Below are positions 1-5,725 of a stretch of 10,620 nt of DNA, in pieces. A model generated the notes under the pieces. It was given only the letters and a program-made list of their open reading frames with translations, did no database searches and was not told where the DNA came from. Source of the stretch: Candidatus Bathyarchaeota archaeon (GTDB lineage Archaea > Thermoproteota > Bathyarchaeia > Bathyarchaeales > Bathycorpusculaceae); assembly GCA_030630585.1 (NCBI GenBank), contig DAOVMU010000034.1, forward strand, positions 1 through 10,620, written 5' to 3'. The position numbers and the translations under genes are program-made. Every line of letters starts with the position of its first letter. Position 1 is the first letter of the stretch.

Positions 1-2
1 AA

Positions 3-533
3 GCCATCCGGTTCATACTGGTGGATAAAACAGGTGAAATACAAGTTGTTGTGTGGAACGAAAAGGTGGAGAAAAAAGAAGAAAAACTTAAGATAGGCTT
101 AAACCTGCAATTGGTGAACGCAAAAGTGAAAAAGGCAATAAGCGAAGGCTTAGAAATTCACATAAACTCCGGAACCTATGTAGAGGTCAGTGAACCAGCA
201 GAAGAGTATCTGCAAATAATAGAGTTAAGGGAAGACTTGAAACACGTTAATGTCAAGGGAGTAGTCGTTACCAAACCAGTTCTCAGAAATGTGAAGACGT
301 CTAAAGGTGAGCATGTGAAACTCGCCGTGTTTGAACTAGAAGATGAAACTGGTAAAATATGGGTTTCAGCATGGCGAAACCACGCTGACATTGCTGGCGA
401 TTTGAAAACAGGCGATGAAGCTATTATACGAAACGCTTATGTGAAAAAGGGCTTTGGAGATCAGCCTGAACTATCAACAAGAAACGCAACATCCATAGCG
501 TTCCTTTCTAAACAGTTAGAACAAGAGCAATAA
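3..533 (+). CDS. RPA-like OB-fold single-stranded DNA-binding protein, 5' partial
   Basis: The reading frame is already open at the left edge and ends at TAA 531-533, so the N-terminus lies outside the window. Two OB-fold blocks are visible. The first is cut and begins at 'DKTGEIQVVVWNEK'. The second spans roughly the last 100 residues and contains 'NVKGVVV', 'ELEDETGKIWVSAWRNHA' and a 'GDEAIIRNAYVKKGFGDQPELS' strand pattern. The 'D-x-TG-x-I-x-V-x-x-W' signature occurs in both and is characteristic of archaeal replication factor A family OB folds, which bind single-stranded DNA in replication and repair. Whether this is the main RPA41-type subunit or a smaller paralogue cannot be decided without the N-terminal part. 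No zinc-finger cysteines are visible in the part shown. It is followed by a HAD-like remnant 21 bp downstream. Confidence 0.85.
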   Translation, partial: AIRFILVDKTGEIQVVVWNEKVEKKEEKLKIGLNLQLVNAKVKKAISEGLEIHINSGTYVEVSEPAEEYLQIIELREDLKHVNVKGVVVTKPVLRNVKTSKGEHVKLAVFELEDETGKIWVSAWRNHADIAGDLKTGDEAIIRNAYVKKGFGDQPELSTRNATSIAFLSKQLEQEQ

Positions 534-554
534 CAAAGCTGAAGGATCAGAACA

Positions 555-640
555 TTGGCCAAGTTCCGCTTAGAAGGTGTGAAAGCGGCGCTTTTCGATT
601 TAGCTAGTACACTAGTGGATTCTTCTAGGGTGATAACAAG
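555..640 (+). pseudogene. Truncated N-terminus of a HAD-superfamily hydrolase
   Basis: A TTG start 21 bp after the RPA-like gene, preceded by a weak SD-like GGATCA at 550, begins 'MAKFRLEGVKAALFDLASTLVDSSR'-like sequence (quoted in part: FRLEGVKAALFDLASTL). This is the typical opening of HAD phosphatase/dehalogenase proteins: a strand, then motif I. Motif I should read DxDxT, but here it is D-L-A-S-T, so the second catalytic Asp is absent. Similarity stops after about 25-30 residues, where a GC-rich alternation, a T-run and a reverse-strand tRNA begin. The open frame continues to about 755, but that part is only translated antisense tRNA ('GAGFEPATSG'). I read it as a gene remnant cut off by the tRNA side; no other HAD motif appears downstream. 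Confidence 0.55.
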
Positions 641-655
641 CGCGCGCGTTTTTTC
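641..655 (+). terminator. Probable T-run terminator of the RPA/HAD-remnant transcript
   Basis: An alternating GC stretch is followed by six T residues at 649-654. In archaea, short T-runs in the non-template strand are sufficient for intrinsic termination. It lies just before the convergent tRNA-Met gene, which fits its role of separating the two units. Confidence 0.4.
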
Positions 656-660
656 AATAG

Positions 661-766
661 TGCCGGGGGCGGGCTTCGAACCCGCGACTTCTGGTCAATG
701 GGCTAAGCCCCGAATCAATCTCCAGATTATGAGTCTGGCGCCCAAACCAGGCTAGGCTACCCCGGC
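661..766 (-). tRNA. Elongator tRNA-Met (anticodon CAU) with a 31-nt non-canonical intron
   Basis: Read on the minus strand, acceptor GCCGGGG (766-760) pairs with CCCCGGC (668-662), with discriminator A at 661 and no encoded CCA. The D-arm starts GCC and closes GGGC. The anticodon stem CCAGA/TCTGG (738-734 and 726-722) encloses CTCATAA with anticodon CAU at 731-729. The T-arm is GCGGG-TTCGAAG-CCCGC. The G1:C72 pair and the anticodon stem, which lacks the three G:C pairs of initiators, point to the elongator Met gene; tRNA-Ile2 (CAU, later modified) is the alternative. The variable region holds an insert. Removing 719-689 leaves the variable loop AGGTC and a 75-nt mature tRNA. The insert fits a bulge-helix-bulge: exon CTGG pairs with intron CCAG, with 3-nt bulges AGA (cut AG^A) and AAG (cut AA^G). 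Confidence 0.92.
689..719 (-). other. Archaeal tRNA intron between positions 45 and 46 (variable loop)
   Basis: This 31-nt insert separates variable-loop bases AG (721-720) from GTC (688-686). A 4-bp helix between exon CTGG and intron CCAG is flanked by two 3-nt bulges, the motif cut by the archaeal tRNA splicing endonuclease. Inside the intron, TTGAT pairs with ATTGA (two G-U wobbles) and GGGC-TTA-GCCC forms the terminal hairpin. The canonical site 37/38 is excluded because the anticodon stem is already complete upstream of the insert. Confidence 0.8.
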
Positions 767-804
767 GTAACGTTTTGCGTCTATCTAAGGTTTTGGCGAC
801 TCTT

Positions 805-815
805 ACATATAAAAC
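805..815 (-). promoter_or_regulatory. TATA box of tRNA-Met
   Basis: On the minus strand this reads GTTTTATATGT, about 43 bp upstream of the mature tRNA 5' end. The two other tRNA genes in the window have similar AT boxes at a comparable distance, which implies a short 5' leader removed by RNase P. Confidence 0.5.
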
Positions 816-887
816 TTGAAATTGATACGTCTCACTAAAATGGATGTTGCAGCGTTGAGTCTCTTACGTTTTTTGGAAACTTCCTTA

Positions 888-915
888 ACACTAAAAGAAA
901 GGTTGTAGTTAGTGT
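888..915. repeat. 7-bp inverted repeat ACACTAA...TTAGTGT
   Basis: ACACTAA at 888-894 and TTAGTGT at 909-915 enclose a 14-nt loop, in the gene-poor stretch between tRNA-Met and rpiA. It could be a transcript-end hairpin for rpiA, but no T-run follows on the minus strand, so its role is open. The rest of 770-1012 shows no convincing gene. Confidence 0.35.
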
Positions 916-1012
916 AAGTATCATCAAAAGCCAATGCTCAACGGAGCTTTTTAACGTGGTTGTTCAGAGAGAGAACCTTGAACTCAGCATTTTCCTGAAG
1001 CCGAACTAAACG

Positions 1013-1723
1013 CTAATCCTTTTCTCCTAGTTTTCTTACGCCAGAGCGCTCTCCGACGTATACTATATTTGCCATTCTAACGAAAAGGCCTGTTTCAACA
1101 ACCCCTGGAATGGTTTTTAGTTTAGGCTCCAGTTCTGCAGGTTCGTGCACAAGTCCAAAATTTGTGTCTATAATGACGTTACCATTATCCGTTATGACTG
1201 GGCCAACTTTTCTATTGCCTTCTCTTAAGGTAGGTTTTCCCTGTATTCCCTTAATTTTGTGCATTACAATTGGTGCTGCAAAGGGTAAAACCTCTATCGG
1301 TACAGGATGATTATTTTCTCCTAAGAACTTGACTTTCTTCCTTTCGTCAGCGACAATGACGAGTTTCTTCGATGCGAAGGCAACTATCTTTTCGCGGGCT
1401 AGGGCGCCGCCCATACCCTTGATAAGATTCAGTTCGTCGTCTATCTGGTCTGCTCCATCTATTGTTAAATCCAGCATTGGGTGTTCTTCCAGTGTTGTCA
1501 TGGGAATTTCATGTTTAACAGCTAGTGTGCGAGCTTGATATGATGTTGGAACGGCCAAGACACGTATTTGTCCACGTTTCATTTTGATTCCGATTTCCTC
1601 GATTGCGTAGGCAGCTGTGCTTCCACTGCCTAAGCCTATCACAAAGTTGTCTTTGACATGTTTAACTGCTTCTAGGGCTGCATTTCTTTTCGCTTCTTCT
1701 ATCCATTCTTTTTCAGGTTTCAA
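1013..1723 (-). CDS. rpiA: Ribose-5-phosphate isomerase A
   Basis: This 236-residue protein has the usual RpiA length. It interconverts ribose 5-phosphate and ribulose 5-phosphate in the cytoplasm. In archaea without an oxidative pentose-phosphate branch, it supplies ribose for nucleotides. The phosphate-binding loop GLGSGSTA lies at residues 30-37. The active-site segment IDGADQID at 88-95 gives Asp89 and Asp92, the counterparts of E. coli Asp81 and Asp84. KGMGGALAREK at 102-112 gives Lys102 and the catalytic base Glu111, the counterparts of Lys94 and Glu103. All key residues are present. The family usually has DGADEID; here the Glu is Gln93. The start is TTG at 1723-1721, overlapping the end of the coiled-coil gene by 11 bp. 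The frame stays open upstream of that TTG, so a longer N-terminus is possible. It is the last gene of a minus-strand operon. Confidence 0.96.
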   Translation of the reverse strand: MKPEKEWIEEAKRNAALEAVKHVKDNFVIGLGSGSTAAYAIEEIGIKMKRGQIRVLAVPTSYQARTLAVKHEIPMTTLEEHPMLDLTIDGADQIDDELNLIKGMGGALAREKIVAFASKKLVIVADERKKVKFLGENNHPVPIEVLPFAAPIVMHKIKGIQGKPTLREGNRKVGPVITDNGNVIIDTNFGLVHEPAELEPKLKTIPGVVETGLFVRMANIVYVGERSGVRKLGEKD

Positions 1724-2261
1724 TTTCCATCTGTCCCAGTCTATCCAAAACTTTTTCTACTTCGGCTCTGATTTTCTCTATTCTTTTTTCTGCCTCTTTT
1801 CTCGGGCTTGGTTTAGCTGCTGGTTTCTTCTTTCCTCTTTTTTCCTTTTTGGCAGGTTTCTCGGCTAATATTGTCACCGGTTTTTTTGTGAAGGGTATAG
1901 CTATTTCTTTTATTGGTTCTACTTCAACTTTTGAGCGTAGTTCATCCACCTTTATGCCTAGTTCGTCAAAGCGTTCGCTGAAGAGCTTAATTAGGTCTTC
2001 TTGCATGACTTCTAGTTCGTGTAGAGCAACTAGAGATTCGTCTTTTGATATTGCGTCCTTAACGTTCATCATTCGAGACTTGTATGTTTTTCCAATTTTT
2101 TCCCTTTCTTTCTCTGTTATTTTGCCTTCTGCGTGGGCTTCATAGAGTCGCCGGATAGCACCGCTTAAAATCTCCCTCTCCAAATCTAGGATTCTAAGTT
2201 CTTCCCTAGCCTGTGTTGCATCTTCCCGAGAAATACTTCTCTCAATTCTGAACGGCAACAC
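1713..2261 (-). CDS. Coiled-coil protein with a Lys/Pro-rich linker, function unknown
   Basis: This 182-residue protein starts at GTG 2261-2259, with TTG as the next codon. No named family is recognised. Residues about 10-120 are charged heptad-like helices rich in Glu, Arg, Leu and Lys, with no signal peptide or membrane segment. Residues about 133-155 form a basic Ala/Lys/Pro-rich linker (EKPAKKEKRGKKKPAAKPS), followed by a final amphipathic helix (RIEKIRAEVEKVLDRLGQM). Its start overlaps the stop of a 54-residue membrane protein by 20 bp, and its end overlaps rpiA by 11 bp, so the three are very probably co-transcribed and translationally coupled. I infer that it may be a soluble partner of the small membrane protein, for example as a scaffold or membrane-remodelling element. 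There is no motif that proves this. Confidence 0.7.
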   Translation of the reverse strand: MLPFRIERSISREDATQAREELRILDLEREILSGAIRRLYEAHAEGKITEKEREKIGKTYKSRMMNVKDAISKDESLVALHELEVMQEDLIKLFSERFDELGIKVDELRSKVEVEPIKEIAIPFTKKPVTILAEKPAKKEKRGKKKPAAKPSPRKEAEKRIEKIRAEVEKVLDRLGQMEIET

Positions 2262-2406
2262 GTTGAATTTCCTTTCCGTTTTTTTTTTCTTCAGAGGGCT
2301 TTTCTTCCTTTCTCCAACGCCTTCTCATAGCGTAAATAACTATTGAACATGCGGAAATCACCCCTAGTACTATCAATCCATAGACTAGGGGTTCATAAGA
2401 TGGCAA
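2242..2406 (-). CDS. 54-residue single-pass membrane protein
   Basis: A short frame starts at TTG 2406-2404 and ends at TGA 2244-2242. An in-frame TAG lies five codons upstream, and a GAGGGAG Shine-Dalgarno-like stretch precedes the TTG. The product has a short outer N-terminus (MPSYEP), one hydrophobic helix at about residues 7-26 (LVYGLIVLGVISACSIVIYA), then an immediate positive cluster MRRRWRK and a charged cytoplasmic tail. By the positive-inside rule the tail should be cytoplasmic. It overlaps the coiled-coil gene by 20 bp in another frame and sits right after a good TATA box, so it is the first gene of the operon. No family is recognised. The alternation of a clean helix, basic stop-transfer and soluble tail is hard to get by chance. 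Confidence 0.65.
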   Translation of the reverse strand: MPSYEPLVYGLIVLGVISACSIVIYAMRRRWRKEEKPSEEKKNGKEIQRVAVQN

Positions 2407-2439
2407 AGGACTCCCTCTCTATCTTCATTTAGCCTTTAT

Positions 2440-2451
2440 GAATATATAAAT
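2440..2451 (-). promoter_or_regulatory. TATA box of the membrane protein / coiled-coil / rpiA operon
   Basis: On the minus strand this reads AATTTATATATT, a strong archaeal TATA element. Transcription would start about 25 bp downstream, near 2416-2420, giving a leader of roughly 10-14 nt before the TTG at 2406 that just holds the GAGGGAG ribosome-binding stretch. Confidence 0.6.
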
Positions 2452-2594
2452 TTCCAATATTGACCAGAGATAACATTTTTTTCAGCAAACGGCACTGAAA
2501 CTTCTACAACTCTCCCCTTTTTATGTTTAATTCCATCGGCACTCTTCCACAACCCATAAAAACCAAAAAAACAAGATTGAATGAATGATGTTAT

Positions 2595-4385
2595 ATGAGT
2601 AGAAAACTTGTGCTTGCAATGACTTTAACTATTGTCCTGACATGTATGTTGATTATAGCCTGTAGAGTTCAACAAGTGGAAGCAAAGGGAACCATATACA
2701 TTAAAGCCAATGGAAGCATTGATCCATCAAGTGCGCCAATTACAACTCCTGATAATGTAACCTACACTCTAAATGCTACGATCACTGATTCCATAGTTGT
2801 GGAGAGAAGCAACATAATAATTGACGGAAACGGATACACGCTTCAGGGTAATGGAACCGGATACGGCTTCAGTTTATACAGCATAAACAATGTGACAATC
2901 AGAAACACAAACATCAAAAGCTTCTATTATGGTGTCTACTTCAACTCGACGTCTCGAAACGTTATTACAGAAAACAACATAACAAACAACGAATATGGCA
3001 TTTGGCTACATTATTCTTCAAACAGCAGCATTTCTGGAAACAACATAACAGACAACAAGGATTACGGCATCAAGCTCAGTTATTCTTCACACAACAACAT
3101 ATCCAAGAACACGTTTGTCAACGACGGCTTGTCAATTCAATACTCCATTGAAAACGTGGTGGATGATAACTTGGTAAACAGTAAACCACTCATTTACCTT
3201 GAAGGCATATCAGGTTATACCGTTGAAAATGCGGGGCAGGTGATACTCATCTACTGCAGCGGCATACGAGTGGAAAACCTCGATTTATCAAACGCAAGCG
3301 TTGGTGTGGAACTATGGGGAACAAACAACACTAAAATAAGCGGAAACAACATGACCGCAAACAACTATTATGGCGTTGGACTCTATCATTCTTCTAACAA
3401 TAGCATAACTGGAAACAACATAACGGCAAACAATGATTACGGCATTGGATTCTACTACTCTTCTAACAATAGCATAACTGGAAACAACATAACGGCAAAC
3501 AATGATTTCGGCATTTGGCTTGGTTATTCTTCAAACAACAACAGCGTAAGCGGAAACAGCATAACAGGAAACGACTGGGATGGCGTTGCATTCTATTATT
3601 CTTCGACCAGCAATAGCGTAAGTAGAAACAGCATAAGAGACAACGGCTATGGCGTTGGACTCTATTCAAACAACAACAACGTAAGTAGAAACAGCATAAG
3701 AGACAATGATTGCGGCATTCGGCTTTATTTATCTTTCAATAATTCCATTTATCAAAACAACTTTGTAAACAACAGAAATCAAGTTCATACGTATAATTCT
3801 GTGAATTCTTGGGATGATGGTTATCCTTCTGGAGGTAATTACTGGAGTGGTTACCATGGCACCGATTTGTTCAGTGGTCCTGATCAAAACCAACTTGGTT
3901 GTGATGGAATAGGAGATACTGCTTATATCATAGACGCAGATAACACAGATAACTATCCTTTGATGGACATGTTTTCCAGTTTCAACACTTCTCTTAGCTA
4001 TCACGTGAATGTTATTTCCAACTCTACCACAGAAGACTTTCAGTATTTTGGGTGTAACAGCACGATTAGGATGCATGTCTCAGGTGAACCAACGTGTGGA
4101 TTCTGCAGAGTCTGCATCCCACATGAACTGATGAACGCGACGAGGATTTCAGTAGTAATCGATGATGGAGTTACCCCAGTTTTGCATCCGAACTATAAGG
4201 TTTATGACAACGGAACGCACAGATGGATATACTTCGCCTACCAGCACTCAACACACAAAATTGACATAATCCCAGAGTTCCCGTCACTAATTATTCTGCC
4301 ATTGTTCATGATAGTAACACCACTAACCGTCACAGTGTACAGAAGAAAGCATACCGGGCAACATGCGTCTTCCCTCACCCTTTAG
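2595..4385 (+). CDS. Secreted NosD/CASH-type parallel beta-helix protein with PEF-type C-terminal membrane anchor
   Basis: This 596-residue surface protein has an N-terminal hydrophobic signal at residues 5-24, followed by VEA-K, a plausible cleavage site near 31. Cys23 after LIIA could alternatively serve as a lipobox. From about 75 to 415 there are about 23-residue coils of the type NNSITGNNITANNDYGIGF, the right-handed beta-helix repeat of NosD/CASH proteins. Then comes the segment 'WDDGYPSGGNYWSGYHG...GIGDTAYIIDADNTDNYPLM', common at the end of archaeal NosD-like helices. A Cys-containing beta domain follows (CGFCRVCIP). The C-terminus is PEFPS at 560-564, a hydrophobic stretch 565-582, then RRK, matching the PEF-CTERM sorting pattern processed by archaeosortases. 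Many N-x-S/T sequons suggest heavy N-glycosylation. Despite the NosD name, there is no nitrous oxide reductase context. The role may be polysaccharide binding or cell-surface coating. Confidence 0.88.
   Translation: MSRKLVLAMTLTIVLTCMLIIACRVQQVEAKGTIYIKANGSIDPSSAPITTPDNVTYTLNATITDSIVVERSNIIIDGNGYTLQGNGTGYGFSLYSINNVTIRNTNIKSFYYGVYFNSTSRNVITENNITNNEYGIWLHYSSNSSISGNNITDNKDYGIKLSYSSHNNISKNTFVNDGLSIQYSIENVVDDNLVNSKPLIYLEGISGYTVENAGQVILIYCSGIRVENLDLSNASVGVELWGTNNTKISGNNMTANNYYGVGLYHSSNNSITGNNITANNDYGIGFYYSSNNSITGNNITANNDFGIWLGYSSNNNSVSGNSITGNDWDGVAFYYSSTSNSVSRNSIRDNGYGVGLYSNNNNVSRNSIRDNDCGIRLYLSFNNSIYQNNFVNNRNQVHTYNSVNSWDDGYPSGGNYWSGYHGTDLFSGPDQNQLGCDGIGDTAYIIDADNTDNYPLMDMFSSFNTSLSYHVNVISNSTTEDFQYFGCNSTIRMHVSGEPTCGFCRVCIPHELMNATRISVVIDDGVTPVLHPNYKVYDNGTHRWIYFAYQHSTHKIDIIPEFPSLIILPLFMIVTPLTVTVYRRKHTGQHASSLTL
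3391..3507 (+). repeat. 69-bp tandem repeat inside the beta-helix gene
   Basis: A 48-base block starting cttctaacaatagcataact at 3391 recurs at 3460, exactly 69 bp later (23 codons, one beta-helix coil). The copies look identical over this block, while neighbouring coils are conserved mainly at protein level. This suggests a recent in-frame duplication of one coil. Confidence 0.75.
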
Positions 4386-4390
4386 ATTTT

Positions 4391-4648
4391 CAGTTATTAT
4401 TCGCCTCCCATTTCCTTTACCATCCAGAACTATCGCGGGCTGGAAACGAAGGGTGTTTAGCCCTACAACAGGGCTACCGAAACCTTACCAAATCCTATGA
4501 TGAATTGAATGATGCTATAGCGCGACTCCGTTCAACGATAGAAGTCTGTTCAGGAGAATATAGTGGAAGATTTGGAGTTTCATCTTCAATTATGAAACAA
4601 CTTGTGACGAAACTGATGGCAGGGCGCGCTAATGGTCATGAAGCTTAA
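4391..4648 (+). pseudogene. Unidentified coding remnant (C-terminal part of a protein)
   Basis: A frame without a credible start reads protein-like from about 4421 (HPELSRAGNEGCLALQQGY...) through an amphipathic helix 'SYDELNDAIARLRSTIEV' and ends 'SIMKQLVTKLMAGRANGHEA' at TAA 4646-4648. Only internal TTG/ATG codons could start it, and no ribosome-binding site is visible. The amino-acid composition and helical periodicity look like a real protein, but I recognise no family. It may be the tail of a gene whose front was lost when the beta-helix gene or tRNA region was rearranged. It could also be chance. Confidence 0.35.
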
Positions 4649-4713
4649 GAAGTCTTTAAACACCCATCTTTTAGGATATAAGCAACTGGTATTTCGGAGC
4701 GCGACCGGAAAAG

Positions 4714-4787
4714 AGCCTCGGGCGGGATTTGAACCCGCGACCACCGCCTTACCAAGGCGATGCCCAACCAGGCTAGGCCACCGAGGC
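4714..4787 (-). tRNA. tRNA-Thr (anticodon GGU)
   Basis: On the minus strand, GCCTCGG (4787-4781) pairs with CCGAGGC (4721-4715), with discriminator U at 4714 and no CCA. The anticodon stem TCGCC/GGCGG encloses TTGGTAA with anticodon GGU (4753-4751). The T-arm is GCGGG-TTCAAAT-CCCGC. It is 74 nt and intronless. A T-run directly after the 3' end (CTTTTC on the minus strand) can end the transcript. Longer reading frames over this gene ('AGSNPARG') are translations of the tRNA and are not real. Confidence 0.95.
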
Positions 4788-4816
4788 ATATGCACAATTG
4801 TTTAGTGTTAAAGCAG

Positions 4817-4830
4817 TTTTTTATGTTTTT
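4817..4830 (-). promoter_or_regulatory. Possible TATA box of tRNA-Thr
   Basis: On the minus strand this is an AAAAACATAAAAAA-like AT block, about 36 bp upstream of the tRNA-Thr 5' end. It is less canonical than the box of tRNA-Met, but at a similar distance. Confidence 0.3.
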
Positions 4831-4892
4831 AGTCTTGATGGTTAAATGAATACAAAAGCGGGTTCTCTTTTGTTGTGTTCGGTTAAATGTTA

Positions 4893-5286
4893 TTAGTATT
4901 TTCCGAGACTTCCTCTATTTTGCACGTATATATCGGTTAAATAAAAAATGAAAATGCCGAACAAAATCCACGCCGCGTCCAAGGCTAAGAGGTGTAGAAA
5001 TACGGTTGCCAACTACTTCAGGTGTGTAATCTTCTATTAGGAAAGCTCGCATTCCAACGAGAGCTGGTGCTGTTGGAAGGATCGAACTTGCTTGTCGAGC
5101 TATGTTTGGAAGCATGATTAATGGGTATGTTACTGAAGAGAGGATCATCATGATGCTGTGGAGTCCTTCAGCGACTATCCAACCTTCTTTTAAGACTAAG
5201 CTAAGGGCTGAGACTAGTATGCCAAAGCCGTACAACGCGAACATCATGAGTCGCGCGCGCTTTTCTTCGCTACAAGCCAACTTCAA
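4893..5286 (-). pseudogene. Broken ABC-2 type transporter permease (C-terminal third, frameshifted)
   Basis: From about 5247 the minus strand encodes 'MMFALYGFGILVSALSLV', 'GLHSIMMILSSVTYPLIMLP', 'ARQASSILPTAPALVGMRAF' and 'LIEDYTPEVVGN'. This is the closing membrane half of an ABC-2 permease: a helix, the conserved 'YP...LP...A..LP...A...MRAFLI' stretch, and the final helix. Near 5005 the frame breaks. The annotated frame runs into unrelated residues and stops at 4915. One frame over, the protein continues 'TVFLHLLALDAAWILFGIFI', ending 'GSLGKY' at TAA 4895-4893, the typical ABC-2 terminus. The first two thirds of the permease and any partner ATPase are missing, and the TTG start at 5286 is probably fortuitous. 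The gene is therefore truncated and also frameshifted. Such permeases normally export drugs, lipids or polysaccharides. Confidence 0.75.
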
Positions 5287-5489
5287 ACCTCATGTAGCCT
5301 CAAGAATGGGGAAAAGCAGACTTTTAGCTTTTCACACTTTCAGCAAAAGGAGAAGTCGCGCACTAAACTTTGCTCATTTCATGTATGAATGTTTTGTAAG
5401 CTTCAGGAGAGCGCATGAGCAGAACATAAAAGGATACGTTAAAGATTATTGTCGAGTGTTCTCGAGTCTATTTGATACACTCAGGTCTG
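5287..5489. other. Gene-poor decayed stretch
   Basis: No supported gene is seen between the permease remnant and the tRNA-Leu copy. A plus-strand frame (5102-5578) spans it, but it is antisense to the permease remnant at its start and reads through the degenerate tRNA at its end. On the minus strand only a 17-codon ATG frame is present around 5385-5435. The missing front of the permease is not found here in any frame, so it was deleted rather than merely frameshifted. Confidence 0.4.
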
Positions 5490-5574
5490 AGCAGGGTGTT
5501 CAAGTCAGGTCAAAGGAGGCAGGCTTAGGACCTGCTACCGTAGGGCTGCGTGCGGTAAACTCCATGTTCCACAA
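5490..5574 (+). pseudogene. Degenerate copy of tRNA-Leu(UAG)
   Basis: Positions 5503-5552 match 6708-6757 of the intact tRNA-Leu at 48 of 50 positions, including the D-arm, the anticodon arm CTTAGGA and most of the variable arm. The 5' acceptor strand (AGCAGGG) no longer pairs with the 3' side, and the T-arm has lost its TTC and its stem (GTGCG against CCATG). It cannot fold as a tRNA. It is a partial or decayed duplicate in the same orientation, 1205 bp from the functional gene. Confidence 0.8.
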
Positions 5575-5725
5575 ATAATCATCAATAGCGTACGCGAGCT
5601 GTTTAGAAAACTCTTTCAAATATGGCTGCAAACGTCATTTAACCTTTCAAGAAGGATAGCGTTTGCATGGTCACGAAAAAAGCATATCAGACCCTTCAGC
5701 GCGGACTTCGGCTGGTTTCTGGCGC

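Noticed and set aside
640..755. Continuation of the HAD-like frame (GAGFEPATSGQ...)
   Set aside because: This is the antisense translation of the tRNA-Met gene; the motif is a well-known artefact of reading tRNA T-arms.
661..766. tRNA with a long variable arm (class II) instead of an intron
   Set aside because: The insert is too long for a class II arm, the anticodon is CAU, and the bulge-helix-bulge fits exactly.
3000..3740. CRISPR-like array suggested by repeated blocks
   Set aside because: The repeats are in frame with 69-bp spacing, have no unique spacers, and encode beta-helix coils.
4496..4620. C/D-box guide RNA (ATGATGA near 4497)
   Set aside because: No D box at a proper distance and no C'/D' pair, so the match is likely chance.
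4586..4795. Minus-strand 69-residue frame
   Set aside because: Most of it is tRNA-Thr translated (AGSNPARG); no ribosome-binding site or protein-like remainder.
5102..5578. Plus-strand 158-residue frame
   Set aside because: Its first third is antisense to the permease remnant and its end reads through the decayed tRNA-Leu; composition shows no domain.
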